From Vreelandella lutescens (GTDB taxonomy: Bacteria > Pseudomonadota > Gammaproteobacteria > Pseudomonadales > Halomonadaceae), in contig NZ_BMHM01000001.1 of assembly GCF_014640815.1 (NCBI RefSeq), positions 248,001 through 312,000 on the forward strand: 64,000 nt of DNA. The letters are read 5' to 3'. The notes beneath the pieces are model-generated. The model was given only the letters and a program-made list of their open reading frames with translations, searched no databases and was not told where the DNA came from. The position numbers and the translations under genes are program-made. This document shows positions 16,824 to 26,222 of the stretch, piece after piece; the stretch's first letter is position 1; each line of letters opens with the position of its first letter.

Positions 16824-18017
16824 ATGTGGGATTTCATCATTGTGGGCGGCGGCATATTGGGATTTTCCACCGCGATGCAGCTGCAGCAGGCCTACCCGGA
16901 TAAGCGCCTGCTGGTGATTGAGAAAGAGGCGGAGGCAGCCCAGCACCAAACCGGCCACAACAGCGGGGTGATTCACGCAGGGGTGTACTACACGCCGGGT
17001 AGCCTGAAAGCGAAGTTTTGCCTGGAAGGCAACCGCGCCACGCGTGAGTTCTGCGACCAGCACGGCGTGCGCTACGACATTTGCGGCAAGCTATTAGTCG
17101 CCACCAACGCGCTTGAGAAACAGCGCATGGAGGCATTGTGGGAGCGCACCGCCGCCAACGGGCTGGAGCGGGAGTGGTTGGAAGCCGATGCGCTTAAGGA
17201 GCGCGAGCCCAATATCACCGGCGTGGCGGGCATTTTTGTGCCCTCTAGCGGCATTGTGAACTACGCCGAGGTGACCCGTGCCATGGCGGCGGAGTTTACG
17301 CGCCTCGGTGGTGAGATCCGCTTTAACCACTGCGTTACCGGACTTGAAGAGCGCGCCGATGAAGTGGTGGTGACCACTCAGCAGGAAACGTTTACAGGCC
17401 GCTATTTGGTCTCTTGTTCTGGCCTGATGGCGGATCGGGTGATTCGCATGCTGGGCAGAGACCCTGGCTTTACGATCTGCCCCTTTCGCGGTGAATACTA
17501 CCTGCTGCCCGAGCGCCACAACCAGATCGTCAACCACCTGATTTACCCCATTCCTGACCCTGCGATGCCGTTTTTGGGTGTTCACCTAACGCGCATGATT
17601 GATGGCACGGTGACCGTTGGCCCTAACGCGGTGCTGGCGCTGAAGCGCGAGGGTTACCGTAAGCAGGATATGTCGTTGAAGGATATGGGCCAGATGTTTA
17701 CCCACCCCGGTATTTTGAAAGTGCTCGGTAAGCATTTAAAACCAGGGCTGTTTGAGATGAAAAACTCGCTCTATAAGCGCGGTTATCTTGAGTTGGTGCG
17801 CAAGTACTGCCCCGGCTTAACGCTTGAGGACCTTACGCCTTACCCGGCGGGGGTACGCGCTCAGGCGGTCTCCAATGACGGCAAGCTGGTGGATGATTTT
17901 CTATTTGTGAATACCAAACGCACGGTGAACGTAGGCAATGCGCCATCGCCTGCGGCAACCTCGGCGCTGCCGATTGGTGCCCATATTGTGGAGCAAGTCA
18001 AAGCACTGTTGAAATAG
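16824..18017 (+). CDS. lhgO: L-2-hydroxyglutarate dehydrogenase (quinone-linked)
   Basis: 397 residues from MWDFIIVGGG, matching the E. coli LhgO N-terminus; the longer frame from a TTG at 16803 was rejected. DAO-fold FAD motif GGGILGFSTAMQL, then HQTGHNSGVIHAGVYYTPGS, IFVPSSGIV, CPFRGEYY, NHLIYPIPDPAMPFLGVHL and NAPSPAATSALPIGAH, all strongly conserved in the family. It oxidises L-2-hydroxyglutarate to 2-oxoglutarate and passes electrons to the membrane quinone pool. In E. coli the substrate comes from glutarate via GlaH; no glaH is in this window. It is divergent from glaR and followed by a TAXI-TRAP transporter. Confidence 0.95.
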   Translation: MWDFIIVGGGILGFSTAMQLQQAYPDKRLLVIEKEAEAAQHQTGHNSGVIHAGVYYTPGSLKAKFCLEGNRATREFCDQHGVRYDICGKLLVATNALEKQRMEALWERTAANGLEREWLEADALKEREPNITGVAGIFVPSSGIVNYAEVTRAMAAEFTRLGGEIRFNHCVTGLEERADEVVVTTQQETFTGRYLVSCSGLMADRVIRMLGRDPGFTICPFRGEYYLLPERHNQIVNHLIYPIPDPAMPFLGVHLTRMIDGTVTVGPNAVLALKREGYRKQDMSLKDMGQMFTHPGILKVLGKHLKPGLFEMKNSLYKRGYLELVRKYCPGLTLEDLTPYPAGVRAQAVSNDGKLVDDFLFVNTKRTVNVGNAPSPAATSALPIGAHIVEQVKALLK

Positions 18018-18172
18018 GGTGAAAGCGTTTTGCTGCATTAGCATCTTACGCGCCAGCCGTGCTAACTTCTGTCCACCGCCCCTGGTGCTGGCAACAGCGA
18101 TAGGGGCTGGGGCTTCACACCTCCTTTACGTCAACCATACCTATAAGTCCAAGTAGGACGGAGGAAACGCTC

Positions 18173-19132
18173 ATGCGAACTCTAAAATATACCGTAGCAG
18201 CATCCATGTTAGCCGTAGCGCTGCCTGCCAGCGCACAGCAGCTCTCGATTGCCACCGGCGGCACCGGCGGGGTGTATTACCCCATCGGCGGCGGCTTTGC
18301 TGAAATGATCAACAACCATATCGAAGGTGCCCAGGCGACCGCCGAAGTGACCGGTGCGTCTGTTGAGAATATGGGTCTGATTATGCGCGGCGATGCCGAC
18401 TTAGCCCTGGTGCTGGCAGATACCGCCTACCAAGCTTATACCGGTACCGGTGACTTTGATGGCCGCCAGATTGAGAACACCCGCGCGCTCGCGTCTGTGT
18501 ATCCCAATGCCGTACAGCTCGTCACCTTGGCAGAGTCTGACATTCAGAGCATTGCGGACCTAGCCGGTAAGCGTGTCTCTGTAGGCGCACCGGGTAGCGG
18601 CACCGAGCTAAACGCTCGTGCCCTGCTGGAAGCCAACGGCGTCAGCTATGAAGATTTCACTCCTCAGCGCCTGAACTTCAACGAAACCGCTGACGCGATT
18701 CGTGATGGCGATATCGATGCCGGTTTCTGGAGCGTTGGCCCGCCCACTAGCTCTATTCTGAACCTTGCCGCTACCCGTGATATTCGTCTGATTGGCCTAT
18801 CGGATGAAGAGATTGCGAACGCTCAGGAAGTCGAAGCGGTATTTGCTCCTTACGAACTCGCCGCTGGCATGTACGACGGCATGGATGAAGCGGTTCAGAC
18901 CATTGGTATTCCCAACGTCCTAGTGGTGAATGCCGATATGGACGAAGAGCTGGCCTACCAGCTGACCCAGCTGCTGTTTGAAAACACCGATGAGCTGATT
19001 GCCGTTCACCCGGCGGCTAACGACACCACCGTTGAATTCACCATGAACTCAACGCCCGTACCGCTGCACCCAGGCGCAGTTCGCTACTTTGAAGAAGTTG
19101 GCACCGAGATTCCGGACCGTCTGCGTCCGTAA
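18173..19132 (+). CDS. TAXI-family TRAP transporter solute-binding protein
   Basis: 319 residues with a signal peptide (cleavage likely after ALPASA, residue 21). The mature start LSIATGGTGGVYYPIGGGFAEMIN is the TAXI signature; ASVENMGLIMRGDADLALVLAD and GKRVSVGAPGSGTELNARALLEANG follow. It captures an anionic solute in the periplasm for the fused permease encoded two genes downstream. GGAGG lies before the ATG. The preceding lhgO and nearby gcdH suggest a C5 dicarboxylate such as glutarate or 2-hydroxyglutarate; many TAXI proteins bind glutamate or related acids. The substrate is inference. Confidence 0.9.
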   Translation: MRTLKYTVAASMLAVALPASAQQLSIATGGTGGVYYPIGGGFAEMINNHIEGAQATAEVTGASVENMGLIMRGDADLALVLADTAYQAYTGTGDFDGRQIENTRALASVYPNAVQLVTLAESDIQSIADLAGKRVSVGAPGSGTELNARALLEANGVSYEDFTPQRLNFNETADAIRDGDIDAGFWSVGPPTSSILNLAATRDIRLIGLSDEEIANAQEVEAVFAPYELAAGMYDGMDEAVQTIGIPNVLVVNADMDEELAYQLTQLLFENTDELIAVHPAANDTTVEFTMNSTPVPLHPGAVRYFEEVGTEIPDRLRP

Positions 19133-19151
19133 TGGATCAAGGAGCACGGCC

Positions 19152-19646
19152 ATGCAGTGGCAGCAACGACTGATGGCGCTCTTATTGATCAGTGGTATGT
19201 ACGCCGAAGCGGGGGTTACCCCCGCTTCGGCGGCTGTGTCTATGCGCTTAACGGTTGTGAGCGAGCAGGGCGAAACGCTAGTGGATGCAGCCGCGCCTGA
19301 CGGTAGCCGCTGGTGCATCCAGTGGCAGCACTCTGTGGAGCACTTCACGGTGTTGGATTGTTACCGCAACGCAGGTGGCATTATGCAGCTAGAGCGAAGC
19401 CACCAGCCGGATTTTGCCGCAGGGCTTGGGCATATCTACGGGCGTGGTGAGCAGGTATCTGACGGTGAGGGCGGATACTGGATTAATGCGATTGACGAAC
19501 CAGTGGCCAACAACCGCTATGTGCTGCGGGTGGGGTCAATGGCGGTCAACCATAGCGTGATATGGCCCGCCAAAGAGCACACCACGGTCAGTTTGAGTGA
19601 GCGCGCTGCGGGGCAACGCGTCACTATTGAGCTGACAGCACCCTAA
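19152..19646 (+). CDS. DUF1850 protein of a TAXI-TRAP system
   Basis: 164 residues. AAGGAG lies 7 bases before this ATG; a longer frame running back into the SBP gene was rejected. An N-terminal signal sequence (about 29 residues, ending TPASAA) is followed by a single small domain with WQHSVEHFTVLDCYR, the HSVE motif of DUF1850. These proteins are encoded between TAXI binding proteins and fused permeases, and their role is unknown. The signal-peptide codons contain a perfect 14-bp hairpin (see separate entry). It sits 19 bases after the SBP stop. Confidence 0.82.
   Translation: MQWQQRLMALLLISGMYAEAGVTPASAAVSMRLTVVSEQGETLVDAAAPDGSRWCIQWQHSVEHFTVLDCYRNAGGIMQLERSHQPDFAAGLGHIYGRGEQVSDGEGGYWINAIDEPVANNRYVLRVGSMAVNHSVIWPAKEHTTVSLSERAAGQRVTIELTAP
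19202..19232 (+). repeat. Perfect 14-bp stem-loop inside the DUF1850 signal-peptide codons
   Basis: CGCCGAAGCGGGGG and CCCCCGCTTCGGCG flank a TTA loop. There is no T-run after it. It lies about 70 bases downstream of the SBP stop and encodes AEAGVTPASA. It probably stabilises the upstream SBP mRNA end or damps readthrough and translation of the next gene. Confidence 0.8.
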
Positions 19647-19752
19647 GCAACATCGACTATTATTCGTTAGTAAAGCGCTTATCTCATTACGTTTTCATAA
19701 AAATTAAGTGGGTGTTAAACCCCCTAAGTTAGCTAACGCTTCCGAGGACTTC

Positions 19753-21765
19753 ATGAACGAATCCACGCCTCCACCGGTTGTCATGCCGGGCGGTAATGCG
19801 ATTCAACCCCGCTTCATTTTATGGTGTATCACCATCGTTGCAGTGGGGCTTTCGTTATTCCAACTCTATTCGGCGGGTATCCAGCCTTTAGGCCTGTTTT
19901 ACCAGCGTAGTATTCACCTAGCACTGATTATGATGCTGGCATTTTTAATGTTCCCCGCCTTTGGGCCTAACCGTAAGCGCGGTGTGTTGGGGTGGGGCAT
20001 TGATCTGATCTTTTTTGCCGGAGCGCTCATTACCGGTGGCTATTTAGTCTTCAATCTAGATGCGATTTTCAGCCGTGCTGGGTTCTGGAGTGAGACCGAT
20101 ATTCTGGTTGCCTGTATCGCCACGGTGACCGTGCTGGAAGCCAGCCGCCGTGCAGTGGGCTTCGGCATGACGGTGATTGGCCTGTTGGCCATCATCTACG
20201 CCTTTGCTGGCCCCCGGGGTGAGTTGCCCTGGCTTGGCGAGTGGATGCCAGGAATTCTAGAGCATCGGGGCTATAGCCTCGACCGTGTGGCCGGGCAGCT
20301 CTACCTGGGGCAAGAGGGTATCTTCGGCCTGCCGCTGGGGGTTGCCGCTACCTATATCTTTATTTTCGTACTGTTTGGCGCGTTTCTGGAAAGTACCGGC
20401 GCGGGTAAGTTCTTTATTGATATGGCGTATGCCGCCACTGGCCGTCAGCGGGGTGGCCCAGCCAAAGCCGCCGTATTGGCCTCGGCGGGCATGGGGTCTA
20501 TCTCCGGTAGCGCTATTGCTAACGTGGTGACCACCGGTGCTTTCACTATTCCGCTGATGAAGAAGCTGGGCTACCAGCCAAAACAGGCGGGCGGCATTGA
20601 AGCAGCAGCCTCTACCGGTGGGCAAATTATGCCGCCGCTGATGGGCGCTGGCGCGTTTTTGATTGCGGAATATACCAATACGCCGTACCTGGAAATCGTC
20701 AAAATCAGTATTTTACCGGCGATCATGTACTTTGCGACGGTCTATCTGTTCGTGCACATCATCGCCTTGAAGCAGGGCATGCAGGGCTTGCCGAAAAGCG
20801 AGCTGCCGCAGATGCGCCAAGTTATGAAAGATGGCTGGCACTTCCTATTGCCGCTGGCAGTGTTGGTCTGGCTGCTCGCCATGAGCATGTCGCCCATGCG
20901 CGTTGGCTACTACGCCGTGGTGACCATGGTGACGGTGGCGGTGCTGCGCTACGCGCTGTGGTACTTCTTTGTGGCACCGAAGCAAGGCCAGCCGGTGACC
21001 GCTGAACGCACCAAAACGGTTATTTGGGCGGGGCTAGTAAAGCTGGTGCAAGGCTTAGAGCTGGGTGCGCGCAATGCGGTGGCGGTCTCTATGGCCTGTG
21101 CGGTAGCGGGCATTATCGTCGGCGTTGTTGGCCTGACTGGTCTGGGTCTGAAATTCTCCTCCATGATGCTGGCGTTCTCCGGCGGTAACCTGGTGCTGGC
21201 ACTGTTGATGGTATTGCTGGCGAGCCTGATTCTGGGGATGGGCCTACCGGTGACCGCAAGCTATATCGTCCTTATCGTACTGGTGGGCCCGGCGTTGACC
21301 GCTGAGTTTGGCGTGCCGCTGTTGATTGCTCACTTGGTGGTGTTCTGGTACTCCCAGGACTCCAACGTGACGCCACCGATTGCCTTGGCAGGGTTTGCGG
21401 GGGCTGCGATTGCGGGCAGTAAACCCATGGAGACAGGCTTCCAGGCATGGAAGTTTGCCAAAGGGCTCTATCTGATTCCGCTGTTTATGGTCTTCAATCC
21501 AGAGATCATTGTCGGTGGGCCGGTGCTCGTGGTGGCCTGGAATGCGGTCATTGCTTTGCTCGCGCTATGTGCGTTTGCGGCCTCTTTAGAGGGCTACTTG
21601 TTTACGCGTATGTCCTGGTTGCCGCGCTTGGCCATTGGCGGCGCGATTTTTGGGGTGTTCTATCCAAGCCTCTGGACAGAAGTTGCCGGGGTGGTGGTGA
21701 TGGTGGTGGCCATTGCTGCCAACTGGCAGGCCAGTAAGCGTGAGGCTGCGCCCGTCGCTGGTTAA
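19753..21765 (+). CDS. TRAP transporter fused permease (4TM/12TM, TAXI type)
   Basis: 670 residues. GAGG precedes this ATG at good spacing; the GTG 15 codons earlier was rejected. The N-terminal part has the small-subunit helices (FILWCITIVAVGLSLFQL onward). The large DctM-like part contains GMGSISGSAIANVVTTGAFTIP and GGQIMPPLMGAGAFLIAEY, signatures of fused TAXI-TRAP permeases, and NLVLALLMVLLASLILGMGLPVTASY. It moves the solute delivered by the TAXI protein into the cytoplasm with a Na+ or H+ gradient; Na+ is likely in this kind of organism. It is the last gene of the transporter unit and is followed by a strong terminator. Confidence 0.93.
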   Translation: MNESTPPPVVMPGGNAIQPRFILWCITIVAVGLSLFQLYSAGIQPLGLFYQRSIHLALIMMLAFLMFPAFGPNRKRGVLGWGIDLIFFAGALITGGYLVFNLDAIFSRAGFWSETDILVACIATVTVLEASRRAVGFGMTVIGLLAIIYAFAGPRGELPWLGEWMPGILEHRGYSLDRVAGQLYLGQEGIFGLPLGVAATYIFIFVLFGAFLESTGAGKFFIDMAYAATGRQRGGPAKAAVLASAGMGSISGSAIANVVTTGAFTIPLMKKLGYQPKQAGGIEAAASTGGQIMPPLMGAGAFLIAEYTNTPYLEIVKISILPAIMYFATVYLFVHIIALKQGMQGLPKSELPQMRQVMKDGWHFLLPLAVLVWLLAMSMSPMRVGYYAVVTMVTVAVLRYALWYFFVAPKQGQPVTAERTKTVIWAGLVKLVQGLELGARNAVAVSMACAVAGIIVGVVGLTGLGLKFSSMMLAFSGGNLVLALLMVLLASLILGMGLPVTASYIVLIVLVGPALTAEFGVPLLIAHLVVFWYSQDSNVTPPIALAGFAGAAIAGSKPMETGFQAWKFAKGLYLIPLFMVFNPEIIVGGPVLVVAWNAVIALLALCAFAASLEGYLFTRMSWLPRLAIGGAIFGVFYPSLWTEVAGVVVMVVAIAANWQASKREAAPVAG

Positions 21766-21796
21766 TCTCGCGGCGTTAGCGTAAAAGCCGCTGCAT

Positions 21797-21832
21797 AAAA
21801 AAGCCCGGAAACCTTAGGTTTCCGGGCTTTTT
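21797..21832. terminator. Bidirectional rho-independent terminator
   Basis: AAAAAGCCCGGAAACC and its complement flank a 3-base loop, with A- and T-runs on either side. It separates the TRAP permease from the convergent PBP1A gene. Confidence 0.93.
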
Positions 21833-21872
21833 CGTGAGTGGTTAGCCCGCGGGCTAGCCGATTGTTAGTGAA

Positions 21873-24401
21873 TTAGAAGATTGACTCTGCGGTGCCTGAG
21901 CCTTGTGAACCGCTGGCTTCTTCAAGCTCTTGGCTAATCCGGCGAGCCTGGAAGTCTGGCAAGTGATCCTGGTGGAACAGCTCGGAGATACCCCCTGACT
22001 GGTCATCGTGCAGGCGTCGGCCGGTTTCCGGGTCAACGCGGGCAGTGACAATCGTGGCGGGGCGCTCGGGAATCGCAGACGGAGTGCCCGCCAGGGAGTC
22101 ACCCATGAACTCAATCCAGATCGGTAGCGCCGCATTAGCACCGTACTCGGCGATGGTGTCGTTGCTGTCTTTACCGACCCATACCGTGGTGACAAGGTTG
22201 CTATTAAAGCCTGCAAACCACGCGTCACGCTGGCTGTTGGTGGTGCCGGTTTTACCTACGATGTCATCGCGATTAAGGCTCAGCGCCGCGCGTCCGGTAC
22301 CCGAGGTAATAACGTCACGCAGCATATCGCGCAGGATATACACCGCCGCCGCGTCGGCAACGCGAGGTGCCACCGGGTAGGTTTTGCCATCGATCTCGAC
22401 GGTTTCCTGCCCTTCGGCACAGCTTACACAAGCTACCTGCGGGGTGGCTTCATCGATAAGCTCGTTATCATCATCGCGAGTGACGCGCTCAATAAACCAG
22501 GGCGCGACCTGGAAGCCACCGTTGGCGATCACCGCGTAAGCGTTGGTCATCTCCATCGGCGTGAGGCTGGCGCTACCCAGGGCCAGTGAGAGACCACGAG
22601 GCAAGCGTTCAGAGGCAAAACCAAAGCCTTCCAGATACTCAATGGTGTGATCTAGCCCCATGGTTTGCAGTACGCGAATGGTGACCAGGTTACGCGAGCG
22701 TGCCAGGGCGGGGCGCAAGCGCATTGGGCCCTGGAAGTCACGGCTAGAGTTCACCGGACGCCACAGGGCGTTACTGCCGTCATCGAGCACGACAGGAGCG
22801 TCATTCACCACGCTAGCCGCGTTCATTTCACCATCTTGCAGCGCGGCGAGGTAGATAAACGGCTTGAAGATAGAGCCGGACTGGCGCTGGGCCTGCACGG
22901 CACGGTTGAACTTACTGGCGTTGAAATCAAAGCCGCCCTGCAGCGCCAAAATAGCCCCGGTGCGCGGGTCTTGCGCTACCAGCGAACCTTCGGCATCCGG
23001 ACGCTGAGAGAGGCGCAGTGAGCCGTCATCGGCTTCAACAACACGCACCAAGTCACCGCGCTCAGCAATTTGAGCGGCACTGCTGGGCTCGGCTCCGCGG
23101 CTGCGGGGGCTCAAATAGGGGCGCGCCCAACTGAGGCCGTTCCAGGCAATGGTCTGTAGCTCGCCGCCACGCATCAGCACCTGCATTTCACGGCCACTGC
23201 TCTCTACGACGATGGCCGGTCGCAGCAGCCCATAATTGGGCGTGCGCTCTAATACTTGCAGCCAATTACTGACGTCGCCTTCAACGCCCTCTACCTCTGT
23301 TTGGCTACGCTGTGCCGCCTGACGAGCGGTTTGGCGGATTTCGGGAGACTCAGACAGCTCCTCTTCCAGGCCTTGTGTGTTGGTCTGCTCTTGCGCTTCG
23401 AGCAGGCTCGGAGCGATATCTTCTTGCTCAGCTCCGCGCCAGCCGTGGCGCAAGTCATAAGCAATCAGGCCATTGGCGAGCGCTTGACGAGCGAAGGGCT
23501 GCATTTCGCTGTCGATGGTGGTGTATATGCGGTAGCCGCCGGTGTAAGCCGTATCGCCAAAGCGCTCAATGGCGTACTGGCGCGCCATTTCTGCCACATA
23601 AGCCGCATCGACTTCGGTTTGGGTGTAATGACGGCGCGCTGTCACTGGTGCCTGCACGGCATTTTGGTAGGCCTCGTTATCGATATAGCCAAGTCCGCGC
23701 ATGCGGAACAATATCCAGTTACGGCGAATCAGCGAGCGCTCAGAGTTAGCCAGCGGGTTAAACGCGGAGGGAGCTTTGGGTAACCCGGCGATCATGGCGG
23801 TTTCAGCGAGGCTCAGCTCAGCAAGCGGCTTGTCATAATACGTCTCAGCAGCCGCGGCAATACCGTAGGCGCGGTTACCTAGGAAGATCTTGTTGACGTA
23901 TAGCTCGAAGATTTCCTCTTTATTGAGGATTTTCTCCATTTGCAGGGCCAGCAGAATCTCACGGATCTTCCGTGTAAAGGTCTGATCCAGGGTCAGCATG
24001 TAGTTACGCGCGACCTGCATGGTGATGGTCGAGCCGCCCGACTGGATGGTGCCGCCGCTCTGTACCAGCTCGACCATTGCACGGGCCAAACCGCGCGGGT
24101 CTACGCCTGCGTGGTCAAAATAGCTGGCATCCTCTGCTGCAATCAGCGCATTGATCATATCTTGGGGAATGTCGTCGAAATCGATCGCCATGCGGCGCTC
24201 TTCACCGAATTCGCCAATCAGCTTGCCGTCGTTAGTGAAAATACGCAGCGGTGTGTGCAGTTCAAAATCCTGCAGCTGGCGAACATCGGGTAATCCCGGC
24301 GAGAAATAGATAGCGGCACCAATCACCGCCAGTATGACCGCGCCAGACAGCGCAACAACCAGCGAAAATAGTGACAGCACAAGAGTTCGTAAAAACGTCA
24401 T
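21873..24401 (-). CDS. mrcA: Penicillin-binding protein 1A
   Basis: 842 residues starting at MTFLRTLVLSLFS; the frame extends 24 codons further but this start precedes the membrane anchor (VVALSGAVILAVIGAAIYF). The GT51 glycosyltransferase domain has its catalytic Glu in AAEDASYFDHAG and GGSTITMQVARN. The transpeptidase domain has SIFK (nucleophile Ser, in RQSGSIFKPF), SRN and KTGTTN motifs. An OB-like insertion of about 100 residues lies between. It polymerises and cross-links peptidoglycan at the inner membrane. It is divergent from pilM, the same ponA-pilMNOPQ arrangement as in Pseudomonas. Confidence 0.95.
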   Translation of the reverse strand: MTFLRTLVLSLFSLVVALSGAVILAVIGAAIYFSPGLPDVRQLQDFELHTPLRIFTNDGKLIGEFGEERRMAIDFDDIPQDMINALIAAEDASYFDHAGVDPRGLARAMVELVQSGGTIQSGGSTITMQVARNYMLTLDQTFTRKIREILLALQMEKILNKEEIFELYVNKIFLGNRAYGIAAAAETYYDKPLAELSLAETAMIAGLPKAPSAFNPLANSERSLIRRNWILFRMRGLGYIDNEAYQNAVQAPVTARRHYTQTEVDAAYVAEMARQYAIERFGDTAYTGGYRIYTTIDSEMQPFARQALANGLIAYDLRHGWRGAEQEDIAPSLLEAQEQTNTQGLEEELSESPEIRQTARQAAQRSQTEVEGVEGDVSNWLQVLERTPNYGLLRPAIVVESSGREMQVLMRGGELQTIAWNGLSWARPYLSPRSRGAEPSSAAQIAERGDLVRVVEADDGSLRLSQRPDAEGSLVAQDPRTGAILALQGGFDFNASKFNRAVQAQRQSGSIFKPFIYLAALQDGEMNAASVVNDAPVVLDDGSNALWRPVNSSRDFQGPMRLRPALARSRNLVTIRVLQTMGLDHTIEYLEGFGFASERLPRGLSLALGSASLTPMEMTNAYAVIANGGFQVAPWFIERVTRDDDNELIDEATPQVACVSCAEGQETVEIDGKTYPVAPRVADAAAVYILRDMLRDVITSGTGRAALSLNRDDIVGKTGTTNSQRDAWFAGFNSNLVTTVWVGKDSNDTIAEYGANAALPIWIEFMGDSLAGTPSAIPERPATIVTARVDPETGRRLHDDQSGGISELFHQDHLPDFQARRISQELEEASGSQGSGTAESIF

Positions 24402-24594
24402 GAACAGTGGGCACCCGTGAAAAGAAGAGTAGGTATGGTGGTGTAACCGCCATAGCGCGCAATTGGCTGCCATTATAGGAAGGGGAAGCAGCGGCCACCA
24501 GTGTTGATATGGCGTAGAGGCATTGGCGTGTGCCTTAACTGAAAATCATGTAACCTCGAAACTCGCACGACAGGCAGGCGGAGCCGAACTCAAC

Positions 24595-25656
24595 ATGCGC
24601 TTACTAAAACCCAGTAAAGGGTTGATTGGTGTCGATATTACCTCGGCAACCGTCAAGCTACTCGAACTCAAACGGTGTAACGACAACTACCAAGTAGAGA
24701 GCTACGCTGTACGTCCATTACGCGAAGGCGCGGTAGTGGAGCGGCGTATTCGTGACATTAACGATGTAGCCAGCGTGCTTAGTCGTGCCGTTGAGCATGC
24801 CAAACCCTCCACGCGCAAGGCATCCGTCGCGGTGCCTGCCAGTGCAGCCATTACTAAAACGCTCCAATTTCCCGTCTCGTTAAGTGAAGATGAAATTGAG
24901 GAGCGCATTATCGCCGAGTCTGACCGGCATATTCCGTTTCCGTTCAGTGAAGTGGCGTTCGACTTTCACTGCCTGGGGCCTGCACCCTTTGATGAAGAGC
25001 TGCAGCAGGTCATTTTGGTAGCGTGCCGCCAGCAAGATGTCTCTCAACTCACCGAAACCCTGGAGCGCGCAGGGCTTGAGCCCGCCGCGGTAGATGTTGA
25101 AACCTTTGCCATGGAACGCTCGCTAGCCGAGCTGCGCCGCCAGTTAAAGGTCGATAATGATCCCACCGCCTGCGTAGGGCTGGTGGATATTGGCGCGAAC
25201 ATGAACGCCTTCCACGTGGTGCGCGGCGGCCATATTGTCTACAGCCGTGACACGGTATTTGGTGGGCGTCAGTTAACCGACGCGATTCGCGACCACTATG
25301 CCATGAGTAACGAGGAGGCCGGTTTTGCCAAAAAGCGCGGCGGTTTGCCAGAGGATTACCATGACAAAGTGCTCAACCCATTTTTAGAAACGGTGGTGCA
25401 GCAGGTAGGACGCTCGCTGCAGCTCTATTACACTGCTGGCCGTCAGCACGAGGTGCAGCATATTGTGCTGGCAGGTGGCTCCAGCGTGATTCCCGGCCTT
25501 GCTGAACGTATTGCTGAAGACAGCGGTATGTCAGTGACGATAGCCAACCCGTTTCAGCGCATGCGGGTGAACAAGCGCCTCAATATAGAAGCGTTGACGA
25601 ACGATGCTCCCGCCATGCTGACCGCCGGTGGCCTAGCGATGAGGGTCGGGCTATGA
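24595..25656 (+). CDS. pilM: Type IV pilus assembly protein PilM
   Basis: 353 residues from MRLLKPSKGLIGVDI; the 24 extra N-terminal codons of the open frame were left out because family members start here. PilM is a cytoplasmic actin-like ATP-binding protein: phosphate-1 region GVDITSATVKLLEL, LVDIGANMNAFHVV (phosphate-2) and LAGGSSVIPGLAE (adenosine region). It binds the short cytoplasmic tail of PilN and links the pilus motor to the alignment complex. The stop overlaps the pilN start by 4 bases, and the operon runs pilMNOPQ-aroK-aroB. Confidence 0.95.
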   Translation: MRLLKPSKGLIGVDITSATVKLLELKRCNDNYQVESYAVRPLREGAVVERRIRDINDVASVLSRAVEHAKPSTRKASVAVPASAAITKTLQFPVSLSEDEIEERIIAESDRHIPFPFSEVAFDFHCLGPAPFDEELQQVILVACRQQDVSQLTETLERAGLEPAAVDVETFAMERSLAELRRQLKVDNDPTACVGLVDIGANMNAFHVVRGGHIVYSRDTVFGGRQLTDAIRDHYAMSNEEAGFAKKRGGLPEDYHDKVLNPFLETVVQQVGRSLQLYYTAGRQHEVQHIVLAGGSSVIPGLAERIAEDSGMSVTIANPFQRMRVNKRLNIEALTNDAPAMLTAGGLAMRVGL

Positions 25657-26222
25657 GTATCAATATCAACCTGCTGCCTTGGCGGGAGGCGCGGCGAGAA
25701 AAGCGTACACGTGGCTTTTATGGAGTGGTGGGGCTGATGCTATTGGCGGGAATTGCGCTTGGCCTAGGGGTATCACAACTCTACCAGCAGCAACTGTCGG
25801 CTCAAGAGCAGCGCAATGCCTATATCACCCAAAATATAGAGCGCTTAAATAATGAAATTGCCGATGTGCAGCGCTACCAGCAAACCGCCGCGCGCTTAGG
25901 TGAGCAGCTAACGCTATTCCAAACGCTACAGGCGGAGCGAGTAAGCACTGTTCAGCTATTTAATGATATCGCTGCTAGTGTCGTCGATGGCGTGGTGTAC
26001 CAGCACCTTACTCGCAGCGGTGAACAGGTGAGCTTCTCCGCCATCGCCGGCAGCGAACGTCAGGTGTCTGAACAGCTGCGCCAAATCGCCAGTATGCCGG
26101 GGTTAGGCGTGCCGCTGCTGTCGGAAGTGGCCAGTGGACAGGATGGCAACAGCCGCGTTTTCCAGTTTGAAGTGGTGCAATCCTCGGTGGTGGATGCGCG
26201 TGACAGTGAGGAGGCACCATGA
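25653..26222 (+). CDS. pilN: Type IV pilus assembly protein PilN
   Basis: 189 residues. The cytoplasmic INLLPWRE motif near the N-terminus binds PilM. One membrane helix follows (VVGLMLLAGIALGLGV, about residues 25-40), then a coiled-coil stretch and a periplasmic ferredoxin-like domain. With PilO it forms the inner-membrane alignment complex that positions the pilus. It has 4-base ATGA overlaps at both ends with pilM and pilO, indicating translational coupling. Confidence 0.94.
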   Translation: MSININLLPWREARREKRTRGFYGVVGLMLLAGIALGLGVSQLYQQQLSAQEQRNAYITQNIERLNNEIADVQRYQQTAARLGEQLTLFQTLQAERVSTVQLFNDIAASVVDGVVYQHLTRSGEQVSFSAIAGSERQVSEQLRQIASMPGLGVPLLSEVASGQDGNSRVFQFEVVQSSVVDARDSEEAP

